In this document: one piece after another, positions 8,582 to 17,386 of the stretch | How the letters are laid out: the number at the start of each line of letters is the position of its first letter | Numbering within the stretch: the stretch's first letter is position 1 | DNA from: an uncultured Eubacteriales bacterium | GTDB lineage: Bacteria; Bacillota; Clostridia; Tissierellales; Peptoniphilaceae | Length of the DNA: 64,000 nucleotides | Assembly: GCA_900540185.1 (NCBI GenBank) | Contig: UQFH01000001.1 | Location: forward strand, 62,001-126,000 | Direction of reading: 5' to 3' | Position numbers and translations under genes: made by a program | The notes under the pieces: generated by a model | What the model was told of the DNA's origin: nothing | Databases searched by the model: none | Seen by the model: the letters and a program-made list of their open reading frames with translations, nothing else

Positions 8582-9545
8582 CTAAAACACCCTCAGCCAA
8601 AAAACATGCAACACTTCTGTCGCCGTGACGAACGAGTGCCGGCATATTCAATCTGCAACTTTCTTTTCTGTATGGACATCTGTCATAAAAAACGCAACCT
8701 TGATACTCACTTTTTAAATCCGGAAGTCCGCCTTTGATTGATTTCAAATATTTCGCCTCGTCATTCATCTTCGGATAACTCTCAAGAAGAAGCTTCGTAT
8801 ACGGATGCAATGGATTCAAAAAAACCTCGCCAACTTTCCCCTCTTCCAAAATAAGTCCGCCATACATTACAATAACCCTCTCTGTGGAAGAACTGACAAC
8901 CGAAACGTCGTGCGTTATCATTACGCGTGTCATATCTCTGTCTTTTTCAAGAAGCTTTATCTCATCCAAAATTCGTCCTTCCGTTATTATATCGAGTGCA
9001 GTTGTAGCTTCGTCCATTACGAGAAATTTCGGATTTAAAAGAATCGCAGATGAAATCGCAACTCTTTGCATCATACCGCCCGAGAGTTCATGCGGATACA
9101 TATTAAAAACATTTTCCGTCAAATTTACTTTTTTAAAAGTTTTTAAAATCTGCTCTTTCGCTTCTTTTTTATTTTTTGTCGGGCCGTTCGCCGTGTAAAT
9201 CGAAATGAGTTGCTTTCCGATTTTGTGAACCGGACTTAAAAAATTCATCGCCTGTTGAAATACAATTGAAAAATCCGTCCATCTATATTTTCTAAACTCC
9301 GATTCTTTTAAATCATTTAGATTTACTCCCTCGTAAATCACGTCTCCCGTGACTTTTGTATCTGTCCCGAGGAGTCTTAAAATCGCCATTACAAGCGTTG
9401 TCTTTCCCGAGCCCGACTCGCCCACAATGCCGTAGGACGTGTTTTCCATAAAGTCCAAATTTACGTCGCGGACTGCGTGAACGTCGCCTTCACTTGATTT
9501 GTAATAGACATTAAAATTTCTAACTTTTAAAAGGATATCATTCAT
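8574..9545 (-). CDS. oppD: Peptide ABC transporter ATPase (OppD/DppD)
   Basis: This 323-residue ATPase pairs with OppF to power peptide uptake. Walker A is GESGSGKTT, the signature LSGGMMQRVAISSA, Walker B FLVMDEATTALD, and ITHD carries the switch histidine. The C-terminal oligopeptide-transporter domain has the complete cysteine pattern GCVFYDRCPYRKESC (C-x5-C-x6-C) followed by VACF. This serves as an internal reference for the altered tail of OppF. It overlaps oppC by 8 bases and oppF by 8 bases, so translation is coupled. Length is normal. Confidence 0.93.
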   Translation of the reverse strand: MNDILLKVRNFNVYYKSSEGDVHAVRDVNLDFMENTSYGIVGESGSGKTTLVMAILRLLGTDTKVTGDVIYEGVNLNDLKESEFRKYRWTDFSIVFQQAMNFLSPVHKIGKQLISIYTANGPTKNKKEAKEQILKTFKKVNLTENVFNMYPHELSGGMMQRVAISSAILLNPKFLVMDEATTALDIITEGRILDEIKLLEKDRDMTRVMITHDVSVVSSSTERVIVMYGGLILEEGKVGEVFLNPLHPYTKLLLESYPKMNDEAKYLKSIKGGLPDLKSEYQGCVFYDRCPYRKESCRLNMPALVRHGDRSVACFLAEGVLDE

Positions 9546-10350
9546 TTGATTCGTCCACCAACATTTTATTTATTCCATTTGCAATCATTGAAAATCCAAC
9601 GACTACAAACACGAGAAAGAGTCCTGCAAAAGTTGTAATCCACCAAGCATTTGTCAAATATGCGCGACCGTTGTAAATAAGTTGCCCCCAACTCACTATC
9701 GTTCTGTCGCCGAGACCCAAAAACGAAAGCGAAGCTTCGTATAGAATCGCCGACGAAATCGAAAGCGTTGCATTGACAACTATAGGAAAAATTCCGTGCG
9801 GAAGAATGTGTCTGAAAATTATATTGAAGTCACTCTCTCCCATACAGATGCTCGAATTTATAAAGTCGCGCTCCTTTATGCTCATGGTTTGCGCTCTCAT
9901 CATTCGTGCAGTTCCCATCCAACTTGTAAGGGCAATGACGATGACCACATTTCGAATTCCCGAGCCGTAAAACGACACACACAAAATTATCAAAAAGAAT
10001 GTCGGTATCATAAGAAATATATTTATTATTTCCGATACAACTTTGTCAAAAAGTCCGCCGTAGTATCCGGTGATTGCTCCAATTGTTATCCCGATTAATG
10101 TCGAGATGATTGCGGCGGTAATTCCTACATAAAGAGATGCCCTCGTGCCGTAAATCGCCATACTGAAAACGTCTCGCCCCAGATTGTCCGTTCCGAAATA
10201 ATATTCTCTTCCCGGCGGAGTCAAAAGGTCGTCCGTCAAAGTCATCGGGTCATGCGTTGCAATGAACGGAGCAAAAATCGCCACTAGTATCGTTATAAAA
10301 ATCATTGTCGTTCCGATTATAAATTCCGGTTTTTTTAATAGCTTTTTCAT
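9538..10350 (-). CDS. oppC: Peptide ABC transporter permease (OppC/DppC)
   Basis: This is a 270-residue inner permease with an N-terminal membrane helix (about 11-32) and five further helices. The family's FGTDNLGRDVFSMAIYGTRASL stretch leads into the core. The ATPase-coupling EAA loop is EASLSFLGLGDRTIVSWGQL near residues 206-225. It begins one base after the oppB stop codon and overlaps oppD at its 3' end. It forms the membrane channel with OppB. Family and role are clear; substrate specificity is not. Confidence 0.93.
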   Translation of the reverse strand: MKKLLKKPEFIIGTTMIFITILVAIFAPFIATHDPMTLTDDLLTPPGREYYFGTDNLGRDVFSMAIYGTRASLYVGITAAIISTLIGITIGAITGYYGGLFDKVVSEIINIFLMIPTFFLIILCVSFYGSGIRNVVIVIALTSWMGTARMMRAQTMSIKERDFINSSICMGESDFNIIFRHILPHGIFPIVVNATLSISSAILYEASLSFLGLGDRTIVSWGQLIYNGRAYLTNAWWITTFAGLFLVFVVVGFSMIANGINKMLVDESNE

Positions 10351-10351
10351 A

Positions 10352-11317
10352 TCACTTTGTCCTTATCCTCGGGTCAACAATTGCATATAAAACATCTGTA
10401 AAAATTGTAAATACAATAACCGAAATTGAAATCATAAGATAGAGTCCGTTTAAAACCATATAGTCGCGTCCGTTTATCGAGTCGATTATAAGTCGCCCCA
10501 TTCCCGGCCACGAGAAAACAATTTCAATTAGAGCCGCGCCGCTTATCGTGAATGCAAGCGACATGCTGAAAGTGGTCAGTATAGGAATGAGCGAATTTTT
10601 CATAACATATTTTCTAAAAATTTCACCCTCCGTTAGTCCCGCTGCTCTGAACGTCTTTAAAAATCCCATATTCATTGTGTTTATTACAGATGCTCTTGCG
10701 ATTCTGAAATAAATCGGCGTTTGAATTAAAACAATAGTTAGAATCGGAAGCGTCATGTGATAGAGTAAATCTAAAAACTTCCTGAAGCCCGTGTAGCTTT
10801 CTCTGATATTGTACATTCCCGAAGTCGGAAACCAACCGAGTTTAGAAGAAAAAATCATAATCATTATCATTGCAAGCCAAAAACCCGGAATCGCATCCAT
10901 AATATATGAAATATAATTCATGGATTTATCGAGTATACTGTTCTTCCTTCTCCCGATATATAGGCCCATAAAGCCTCCAATTATCGCCGAGAGTATATTC
11001 GACGTAAGAGAAAGCATGAGCGTTGGCGCTATGCGTTTCTTTATAACTTCGAGAACCGGCAAATTGTTTCGATATGAAAAACCGAAATCGCCTTTTGTCA
11101 TATTTTTAATATAATTTACAAATTGTACGCCAACCGGTTTGTCAAGTCCATACTTTGCAGTCAAATGTTCGATTTGTTCAGGATTTGGATTTTCCTTTCC
11201 TGCAACTATTCTTATAGGCGTGCCCGGTGCGAGCCTAATTAAAAAAAATGTGAGAATGAAAGAGAAAGATATGGTCACAAAACCCATTAGAAATTTTGAT
11301 AATACATATTTTTTCAT
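10352..11317 (-). CDS. oppB: Peptide ABC transporter permease (OppB/DppB)
   Basis: This is the first gene of the importer operon and encodes a 321-residue membrane permease. It has a TM1 near 6-24, the family sequence FFLIRLAPGTPI, and helices through the C-terminus. The FSWPGMGRLIIDSINGRDY segment is typical of OppB/DppB. Start ATG 11317 is preferred over the in-frame GTG at 11329 because GAGGTG lies just ahead of the ATG. The product pairs with OppC. A sigma-A-type promoter is found 48 bases upstream. Confidence 0.92.
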   Translation of the reverse strand: MKKYVLSKFLMGFVTISFSFILTFFLIRLAPGTPIRIVAGKENPNPEQIEHLTAKYGLDKPVGVQFVNYIKNMTKGDFGFSYRNNLPVLEVIKKRIAPTLMLSLTSNILSAIIGGFMGLYIGRRKNSILDKSMNYISYIMDAIPGFWLAMIMIMIFSSKLGWFPTSGMYNIRESYTGFRKFLDLLYHMTLPILTIVLIQTPIYFRIARASVINTMNMGFLKTFRAAGLTEGEIFRKYVMKNSLIPILTTFSMSLAFTISGAALIEIVFSWPGMGRLIIDSINGRDYMVLNGLYLMISISVIVFTIFTDVLYAIVDPRIRTK

Positions 11318-11364
11318 TTCACACCTCACATTTTATAGAATATATTAATATAAATGTCACTATT

Positions 11365-11393
11365 ATAATAACATTCTTATAAATTCCTTGCAA
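11365..11393 (-). promoter_or_regulatory. Promoter of the opp operon
   Basis: On the minus strand TTGCAA (11388-11393) and TATTAT (11365-11370) are 17 bases apart, ahead of oppB. A pair of direct repeats lies further upstream at 11417-11434. Confidence 0.55.
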
Positions 11394-11416
11394 GTAAATA
11401 CAATTAAATATTTAAC

Positions 11417-11434
11417 ATTGTAACCAATTGTAAC
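11417..11434. repeat. Tandem ATTGTAAC repeat upstream of the opp promoter
   Basis: ATTGTAAC occurs twice, at 11417-11424 and 11427-11434, with a 10-base period. It lies 24 bases upstream of the opp -35 element. The spacing suits a regulator bound on one DNA face. The function is inferred only. Confidence 0.4.
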
Positions 11435-11445
11435 TAATAGTGCAT

Positions 11446-11470
11446 AAAAAAAGCTCGATTTAAATCGAGC
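11446..11470 (-). terminator. Terminator of the asp23-to-coaD operon
   Basis: A perfect 18-base palindrome (GCTCGATTTAAATCGAGC, 11453-11470) is followed on the minus strand by seven T. It closes the unit whose last gene is the coiled-coil protein at 11486-11956. Confidence 0.85.
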
Positions 11471-11485
11471 AATAATATTGTATGT

Positions 11486-11956
11486 CTATTGATTATTTCT
11501 TTTGATTTCCGAAGCCATCTCTGCTAGTTGACGACGGTTGTCATTTAAAGTGTCAATGACTTTATTTAGATTTTCTTGTGTGCCGTTTAAAATTTTGTCG
11601 GTGTACTCAATTGAGCCCATCGTAATTTGAACGGATTTTTCAGTTGCATTTTGAATTATTTGTGACGCTTGTTTCTTAGCTTCAATCAAAACGCTTTCTT
11701 CCGAAAGAAGTCGACCGAGTTCAACTTTTGCGTCATTTATAACTTTGTCCGCATCCATTCTTGCTTCATTAAGTATTCTTTCTCTTTCGCCCTTAATCCA
11801 CGTTGCTTGTTTGATATCATCAGGCAATTTAAGCCTTAAATCACTCAAAAGTTCGAGAATTTCTTCTCTCCCGACTGCAACTTTGTTACTGAAAAATGCA
11901 GGTTTTGCGCCCTCAACTAAATCTTCAATGGAATCTATAATTTCTAAAACATCCAT
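11486..11956 (-). CDS. Coiled-coil protein of the coaD neighbourhood (DivIVA- or ATP-synthase-b-like)
   Basis: This is a 156-residue, highly charged and mostly helical protein with no signal peptide or membrane helix. Residues about 1-45 (MDVLEIIDSIEDLVEGAKPA, then KVAVGREEILELLSDLRLKLP) form a conserved-looking head. The rest is a long amphipathic coiled coil with Ala/Glu/Lys-rich repeats such as ERERILNEARMDADKVINDAK. Similar proteins, often labelled ATPase or DivIVA-like, sit beside coaD in many clostridial genomes; that is recalled knowledge and not seen here. It follows coaD by 4 bases, with GAGGAGG before its ATG, and is last in the operon. A structural or cell-envelope role is possible, but the function is unknown. 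Confidence 0.75.
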   Translation of the reverse strand: MDVLEIIDSIEDLVEGAKPAFFSNKVAVGREEILELLSDLRLKLPDDIKQATWIKGERERILNEARMDADKVINDAKVELGRLLSEESVLIEAKKQASQIIQNATEKSVQITMGSIEYTDKILNGTQENLNKVIDTLNDNRRQLAEMASEIKRNNQ

Positions 11957-11960
11957 TTAG

Positions 11961-12440
11961 CTACCTCCTCTTTATTTTTGCCTCTACTTCACTTATAACA
12001 AAATCCGGAACCATTCCGGTCAAATCGCCGCCAAATGTTGCGATTTCTTTCACCAAACTTGAACTCAAAAATGAATATTTCGAGTTTGAAACCATAAACA
12101 GCGTCTCCGTGTCGCCCTTCAACTTTTTATTCGCAAGTGCCATCTGTAATTCGTATTCATAGTCAGAGACTGCTCTCAATCCTCTAAAAATAATTTTTGC
12201 CCCGATTTTTTCCGCATAATCAATAAGCAAACCGCTAAAAGGTTCAACCTTGACATTCGGTATATCTTCCGTAACTTTCTTCAAAAGATTTATTCTTTCC
12301 TCAACGGTAAAAGTCGATTTCTTAGAAGGATTTGTAAGCACCGCGACATATAAAGTATCTGTGAGTTTTGCCGCCCTTTGTATAATATCTATATGCCCGT
12401 TTGTAACAGGATCAAAACTCCCCGGATAAACTGCTATCAT
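11961..12440 (-). CDS. coaD: Phosphopantetheine adenylyltransferase
   Basis: CoaD transfers AMP from ATP to 4'-phosphopantetheine, the penultimate step of coenzyme A synthesis. The 159-residue length is standard. The N-terminal [12 protein letters not shown] motif carries the (T/H)xGH nucleotide-binding signature. [17 protein letters not shown] contains the second conserved region, and the C-terminal part has [14 protein letters not shown]. The start has an ideal GGAGG site and overlaps rsmD by 29 bases. The rsmD-coaD pairing is common in Firmicutes. Another CoA enzyme, coaBC, lies at 28436-29614. Confidence 0.96.
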   Translation of the reverse strand: MIAVYPGSFDPVTNGHIDIIQRAAKLTDTLYVAVLTNPSKKSTFTVEERINLLKKVTEDIPNVKVEPFSGLLIDYAEKIGAKIIFRGLRAVSDYEYELQMALANKKLKGDTETLFMVSNSKYSFLSSSLVKEIATFGGDLTGMVPDFVISEVEAKIKRR

Positions 12441-12975
12441 AATTACCTCCGATAATTAAAACTTTTCTTTTTCCATACACACGCTCTTTTATTATATTCA
12501 CATTGGAAATAGAAAAATCTTTGACCGTTTCAATAATAATTTCCGTGCCTATTGTTATTATATCAGATTTATCAATAATATTAAACACTTCAAGCAAAAA
12601 ATTTTTTTCATCATATGGCGGATCGAGATAAATATAATCAAATTTCTCTCCCTGTAGTCTTGAAAGTGCTGTGTTTGCACTCGATTTGATTACCTTAGCT
12701 TCGTCCGTGTGCTTTGTTTTTTCAAGATTTTGTTTTATTGATTTTATCGCCTTTATATTGTTGTCCACAAAAACCGCACTCTTTGCCCCGCGGGATAAAA
12801 ATTCAATGCCGATTTGCCCCGAGCCGGCAAAGAGATCCAAAACGCTCGACTCCGGTTTTATAGGTCCAATCAAATTAAAAATATTTTCTTTTAACATGTC
12901 ATCCGTCGGTCGTGTCGTCATTCCCTCCGGCGCAACAAGCTTTGTTCCTCTGTTCTTTCCGGAAATTACTCTCAT
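12412..12975 (-). CDS. rsmD: 16S rRNA (guanine-966-N2) methyltransferase
   Basis: RsmD methylates G966 of 16S rRNA using S-adenosylmethionine. The 187-residue protein starts with the family's [13 protein letters not shown]. It carries the SAM-binding [19 protein letters not shown] near residues 45-62 and the catalytic DPPY of [10 protein letters not shown]. Its ATG shares one base with the recG stop codon (TAATG), and its 3' end overlaps coaD by 29 bases, so recG, rsmD and coaD are translationally coupled. Length and motifs are typical. Confidence 0.94.
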   Translation of the reverse strand: MRVISGKNRGTKLVAPEGMTTRPTDDMLKENIFNLIGPIKPESSVLDLFAGSGQIGIEFLSRGAKSAVFVDNNIKAIKSIKQNLEKTKHTDEAKVIKSSANTALSRLQGEKFDYIYLDPPYDEKNFLLEVFNIIDKSDIITIGTEIIIETVKDFSISNVNIIKERVYGKRKVLIIGGNYDSSLSGEF

Positions 12976-14993
12976 TAATTCAGTACACCGCTTTCTATTT
13001 TTCCTAGCAAAAGCTCCGCATTGTTCTTAAGCTCCGTCACTTCGGCTTCGCTTGCATTTTTTATATATTCATCGAAATCATTTTTCGTTCTCATTACAAT
13101 ATTTAAATCCGTTTCAAAATCCAGAAATTTAAATTTTTGCGCACCGCTTTGCCTTAGACCCAAAATTTCACCTGGACCTCTTTGCTTCAAATCCTCCATC
13201 GCAATATAGAATCCGTCGTTACTTCTTTCAATTGTCTTAAGCCTTGCGTATGTTTCGTCATTTTTTGCATTGTGAGCGATAATACATGTGCTTTTAAATT
13301 GACCTCGCCCCACACGTCCTCTCAGCTGATGGAGCTGTGCAAGACCGAATCTCTCGCCGTTCATAATTACAATTGTCGTTGCATTCGGAACGTCAATCCC
13401 GACTTCGATAACCGTCGTCGAGACGAGCACATCGATTAAACCGTCTTTAAAATCGGTCATAATTTTCTCTTTTTCTTCGTCGCCCGTTCGCCCCGTCAAA
13501 AGTGCAACATTTTTACCGCTGAATTCATCTTTTAATCTCTCGTATAACTCCGTCGCCGAATTTAAATCGGATTTCTCGCTCTCCTCGATAAGCGGACAAA
13601 CATAGTACGCCTGTCTGCCGTTTTGGAGTTCGCGCCGAACAAAACCGTTTATGCTGTCCATTTCTTTTTCCGTCAGCACATATGTGTCGATTTTTTGCCT
13701 TCCTTCCGGCATAGTCTTTATCTCCGAGATGTCCATATCGCCGTAAAGAATGATCGAAAGACTTCTCGGAATCGGAGTTGCACTCATAACAAGAACATTT
13801 GTACCGTTTCCCTTTTCAATCAAATTGTTTCGTTGATTTACTCCGAAACGATGTTGCTCGTCGATAATAACAGAGCCCAAGTCCTTGAAATTTATATCCT
13901 CGTTTAAAAGAGAATGTGTGCCGACAAGAATGTCAATATTTCCGTTTTGCACCTCTTCATAAATTCTCTCTTTGTCTTTTTTCTTTGTCTTCGAAATTAA
14001 AAGCTCGCAGTTCATATTAAATTTATCCGCGAAAGTTTTCAATTTCTCGTAGTTTTGAACTGCAAGAAGAGTTGTCGGCGCCATAAAAGCAACTTGCTTG
14101 CCCCCGGCGACCGTCTTTATCGCCATATATTGTCCGACAACCGTCTTTCCCGAACCGACGTCGCCTTGAAGCAGTCGATTCATTGAATAATCCGCTTCCA
14201 AATCGCGTTTGATATCAACAATCGCATCCTTTTGTCCATCGGTCAAAAGAAATGGCAGCCACCTTAGAAAATCGCGTTCTTCGCTTGTGTCTCTAATAAC
14301 TTTACCCTTTGATTTTTTTGTAAAGCTGAAATTTGAATATTTCATCACATTTAACAAGAACGCCTCGACATATGCCATCGATTTTATCGCATAGTTTGCC
14401 TTTTCAATGTCTTCCGGGAAGTGTATCATTCGAAGAAGCGCTTTAATGCTCAAAAAGTTATATTTTTTTACAATTTCATCCGGCAAAAGTTTTATATCCG
14501 TAAAATTGTCGAGCGCTACTTTTATCGAATCTCGAAGAATCTTGTTTGTGATTGCGGCATTAAGTGGATAAATCGGAACTATAACTCCAAGGTCTTTGCC
14601 CTTCACTTGCGAAAAAATCGGATTTGAAAAACTCACTCTGTTATTGTAAATGCTTGGCTTTCCAAAAATATAATACGAAAGTCCCTTTTTAAAATAGGAA
14701 ACTGCAAAGCTTTGGTTGAAGAAAACAATTTCAACCGGTCTCTCGCCGTCTGTCGCATTGTACGAAACCATTGTCATATTGTTTGCCGTCTTTCGCCTCG
14801 CCGGACCCGCAACAATTTTTAAATGCACAAGTTGTTTCTTATCAAAATCCAAATCCTTTACACGCACAAGAGTTTTTCTGTCCTCATAATAGTTTGGAGA
14901 ATAAAATACTAAATCGTTTATATCGGTAATATTTAATTTTCGGAGGCCCTCAAGTCTTTTCGGGCCAATTTTCTTTATGTCTTTAAGTTCCAA
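12975..14993 (-). CDS. recG: ATP-dependent DNA helicase RecG
   Basis: RecG remodels stalled forks and Holliday junctions. The 672-residue product has an N-terminal wedge/OB region (about 1-230) and then superfamily 2 helicase motifs. Motif I is GDVGSGKTVVG, motif II IIDEQHRFGV, motif III SATPIPRSL, and motif VI begins QLRGRVGRGQ. GPGEILGLRQSG is the family-specific C-terminal stretch. It starts 44 bases after fakA, across a hairpin that may lower transcription, and couples into rsmD by a 1-nt overlap. Confidence 0.96.
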   Translation of the reverse strand: MELKDIKKIGPKRLEGLRKLNITDINDLVFYSPNYYEDRKTLVRVKDLDFDKKQLVHLKIVAGPARRKTANNMTMVSYNATDGERPVEIVFFNQSFAVSYFKKGLSYYIFGKPSIYNNRVSFSNPIFSQVKGKDLGVIVPIYPLNAAITNKILRDSIKVALDNFTDIKLLPDEIVKKYNFLSIKALLRMIHFPEDIEKANYAIKSMAYVEAFLLNVMKYSNFSFTKKSKGKVIRDTSEERDFLRWLPFLLTDGQKDAIVDIKRDLEADYSMNRLLQGDVGSGKTVVGQYMAIKTVAGGKQVAFMAPTTLLAVQNYEKLKTFADKFNMNCELLISKTKKKDKERIYEEVQNGNIDILVGTHSLLNEDINFKDLGSVIIDEQHRFGVNQRNNLIEKGNGTNVLVMSATPIPRSLSIILYGDMDISEIKTMPEGRQKIDTYVLTEKEMDSINGFVRRELQNGRQAYYVCPLIEESEKSDLNSATELYERLKDEFSGKNVALLTGRTGDEEKEKIMTDFKDGLIDVLVSTTVIEVGIDVPNATTIVIMNGERFGLAQLHQLRGRVGRGQFKSTCIIAHNAKNDETYARLKTIERSNDGFYIAMEDLKQRGPGEILGLRQSGAQKFKFLDFETDLNIVMRTKNDFDEYIKNASEAEVTELKNNAELLLGKIESGVLN

Positions 14994-15011
14994 AAAATCT
15001 CCCCATATTAA

Positions 15012-15039
15012 AATAAAGAGCCGAACACGGCCCTTTATT
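15012..15039 (-). terminator. Hairpin between fakA and recG
   Basis: AATAAAG-GCCG pairs with CGGC-CTTTATT across an AACA loop, with one A-C mismatch, and overlaps the fakA stop codon. The minus strand continues TTTTAATATGG, a weak T-run, so partial termination or RNA stabilisation is likelier than a full stop. Confidence 0.5.
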
Positions 15040-16684
15040 ATTCAATGCTTATCAAATAATAGTAAACTTGTTGATTACCCATTAAGCCTTCAATCGTAAT
15101 GTCATCAAATTCATTTTCAAGTTTTTCTATAATTTCATCCATTTGAACTTCGGTCACTTCTTCACCTGCGTAGAGTGTAACGATGGAGGTGTCTTCATCA
15201 ATTCCCTTCTTCAAAGTTTCAAGAATTGTATCATATATATCGTCGCTTGAAGAAACAATATCCGATTCCAAAATTCCCATATAATCGCCTTGGTTTATCT
15301 TTTTACCTGAAACTGTCGTATCTCTCACAGCATATGTGATTGAGCCGCTCTTAACAGCTTTTATTGATTCGTTTAGAGTTTCAATCGCATCGTCAAGGTC
15401 CAAATCAAAATCGAAATTTATCATCGCTGAAATTCCTTGCGGAATCGTCTTTGTCGGAATCACTATAACATTTTTATCCGAAAATTCAGCAGCTTTTTCA
15501 GCTGTCAAAACAATGTTTGAATTGTTTGGAAGCACAAAAATATTCTTTGCATTAACCTTGTCGATTTTTTTCGTCAAATCTTCAACGCTCGGGTTCATCG
15601 TTTGTCCGCCCGAAACAATTTCGTCGACTTCAAAATCTTTAAACACATTCATGATGCCTTCGCCCGAAGCGACTGCAACAAAACCGTATTCCTTTTGCGG
15701 TGCTTTTTCTTCTTCCGCTTGCAAAGCTTCGTATTTCTTTTGTTGTTCCTCTTCATGCGCACGTCTTACTTCCGCATTTTGAAGTCTCATATTGTCGGAC
15801 TTGATTCCGGTTAAGTATCCCCTTTCGAGTGCAAGCTCAAGAGCTTTTCCCGGATGGTTCGTGTGAACGTGAACTTTTATAATATCTTCAACTTTAACAC
15901 AGACAAGGCTGTCCCCAAATTTCAAAAGTTCTTCCTTGAGAGTGTCGGCGTCATGTTGGTCTGTGTTGTCGGTGTGAATAATAAATTCCGTACAATAGCC
16001 GAACTTGATATTTTCATCAAAATGAACTTCCTGTGTCTTTGTTTCTACAACTTCAGCCGTATATTGAACTTCTTCGCCTTTAAGACCGTCAATCGCTCCG
16101 CGCAGCAAAACAAGAAGTCCCTTTCCGCCCGAGTCCACAACTCCCGCTTCTTTTAAAACAGGAAGCATATCCGGAGTCTTTTCAAGCGCTCTTTCCCCTT
16201 CCGCATAAATCGCTTCAAGATATTCGATTGGGTCACTGAATTTGCTTTGGTTTGAAACAGCAAAAGCGGACATATATCTTACAACGCTTAAAATCGTTCC
16301 TTCAGTCGGCTTCATAACCGCCTTGTATGCAATTTCTTTTGAAGATTCAAATCCACGTTTAATTGCCTTCACGTCGAGCTCTTTGAAATCTTCAACTCCC
16401 ATATAAAAGCCTCTGAGAATTTGCGAAAGAATAACGCCCGAGTTTCCTCTCGCCCCCATAAGAGCGCCTTTACTGAGAGCACGTGCAAGTTCTCCACAGT
16501 GGTTTGTTTCTTCAGCCAAAGCATAATTGCCCGCTGATTTTATTGTAAGAAACATATTAATGCCCGTGTCTCCGTCAGGAACCGGAAATACATTGAGGGC
16601 ATTAACCATATCTTTATTTACATCCAAATTTTTAATGGCACTTTTTATCGCATTACGCATCATGCCTACATCAATATTAGTCAT
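15038..16684 (-). CDS. fakA: Fatty acid kinase catalytic subunit (FakA / YloV, DAK2 family)
   Basis: FakA phosphorylates fatty acids presented by a FakB (DegV-family) protein, feeding PlsX/PlsY phospholipid synthesis. The 548-residue protein begins with a DhaL-type kinase domain carrying NVFPVPDGDTGINM (about 28-41) and GARGNSGVILSQILRGF (near 77-93). A middle domain and a C-terminal FakA-type domain follow. The gene order Asp23-family then fakA then recG is conserved in Firmicutes. It starts 8 bases after the asp23 gene with GGAGG. A DegV-family partner candidate is at 61636-62514 and plsY at 37768-38355 in this window. Confidence 0.9.
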   Translation of the reverse strand: MTNIDVGMMRNAIKSAIKNLDVNKDMVNALNVFPVPDGDTGINMFLTIKSAGNYALAEETNHCGELARALSKGALMGARGNSGVILSQILRGFYMGVEDFKELDVKAIKRGFESSKEIAYKAVMKPTEGTILSVVRYMSAFAVSNQSKFSDPIEYLEAIYAEGERALEKTPDMLPVLKEAGVVDSGGKGLLVLLRGAIDGLKGEEVQYTAEVVETKTQEVHFDENIKFGYCTEFIIHTDNTDQHDADTLKEELLKFGDSLVCVKVEDIIKVHVHTNHPGKALELALERGYLTGIKSDNMRLQNAEVRRAHEEEQQKKYEALQAEEEKAPQKEYGFVAVASGEGIMNVFKDFEVDEIVSGGQTMNPSVEDLTKKIDKVNAKNIFVLPNNSNIVLTAEKAAEFSDKNVIVIPTKTIPQGISAMINFDFDLDLDDAIETLNESIKAVKSGSITYAVRDTTVSGKKINQGDYMGILESDIVSSSDDIYDTILETLKKGIDEDTSIVTLYAGEEVTEVQMDEIIEKLENEFDDITIEGLMGNQQVYYYLISIE

Positions 16685-16692
16685 GCCGCCTC

Positions 16693-17049
16693 CTACTTAT
16701 TGGTTCTTATTCCTTGAACGATAAGATTTATTTCACTTACATTGAGTCCGGTATATTTTTCAACATTGAAACGAACTTTTTCTTTAAGATTGTCCGCAAC
16801 AACGGAAATATTTACTCCGTATTGCGTTATGATATATATATCCAAAGACAAATCTTCCTCTTCGGAATTAACCTTTATCCCCTTTGTAAGATTGTCTGAT
16901 TTTAACATTTCGAGAAATCCGTCTGCGGCATTTTTTGCAGCCATTCCGACTATCCCGTATGTTTCCATAACGCTCAAACCTGAAATAGTTGCTATAGCAT
17001 TGTCTGATATAGTTATTGAACCGAATTCAGTTCTTTTTGTAGCAGTCAT
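16693..17049 (-). CDS. Asp23/Gls24-family envelope stress protein (YloU-like)
   Basis: This is a 118-residue protein of the Asp23/Gls24 family with the typical core GSITISDNAIATISGLSVMETYGIVGM and a C-terminal alternating hydrophobic region. There is no signal peptide. Family members gather beneath the membrane or belong to alkaline and envelope stress responses. This small YloU-type member sits directly ahead of fakA, as in Bacillus. The gene starts an operon behind a near-consensus promoter and has AAGGAG before its ATG. The exact function of YloU-type proteins is not known. Confidence 0.88.
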   Translation of the reverse strand: MTATKRTEFGSITISDNAIATISGLSVMETYGIVGMAAKNAADGFLEMLKSDNLTKGIKVNSEEEDLSLDIYIITQYGVNISVVADNLKEKVRFNVEKYTGLNVSEINLIVQGIRTNK

Positions 17050-17084
17050 ATTATTAATTCTCCTTTTTTGTTAATTCTATTATC

Positions 17085-17113
17085 ATTATACATTATTTTT
17101 TTTTAGTTATCAA
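17085..17113 (-). promoter_or_regulatory. Near-consensus promoter of the asp23-fakA operon
   Basis: The minus strand has TTGATA (17108-17113), 17 bases including a run of nine A, and a perfect TATAAT (17085-17090). It lies 36 bases ahead of the asp23-family start and is divergent from the rpmB promoter. Confidence 0.75.
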
Positions 17114-17134
17114 GTAAAAAAATTCCAAAAACAC

Positions 17135-17163
17135 TTGATTTACATTAATATTTGTTGTAAAAT
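17135..17163 (+). promoter_or_regulatory. Promoter of rpmB
   Basis: TTGATT (17135-17140) and TAAAAT (17158-17163) are 17 bases apart, 32 bases before the rpmB start. AAGGAGGTG lies between promoter and start. Confidence 0.7.
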
Positions 17164-17195
17164 ATATATGTTAATCATAAGGAGGTGTATTACCA

Positions 17196-17381
17196 ATGGC
17201 ACAAGTATGTGAAATTTGCGGAAAAGGTAAAATGTTTGGCAAAAAAGTAAGCCACTCTCACAGACATTCAGCAAAATCTTGGGCTCCTAACTTAAGAAGA
17301 GTAAGAATTGTTGAAGACGGAACTCCTAAGAGAATAAAAGTCTGCGCAAGCTGTCTTAAAAAAGCGAACCAAGATGCATAA
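17196..17381 (+). CDS. rpmB: 50S ribosomal protein L28
   Basis: This small basic ribosomal protein has 61 residues, the normal size. It carries two CxxC-type pairs, CEICGKGK near the start and CASCLKK near the end, indicating the zinc-binding form. VSHSHRHSAKSWAPNLRRVR is the RNA-binding core. It stands alone on the plus strand between the minus-strand thiN and asp23-fakA units, the same arrangement as in Bacillus. It has its own promoter, an AAGGAGGTG site and a terminator. Confidence 0.97.
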   Translation: MAQVCEICGKGKMFGKKVSHSHRHSAKSWAPNLRRVRIVEDGTPKRIKVCASCLKKANQDA

Positions 17382-17386
17382 AATTA

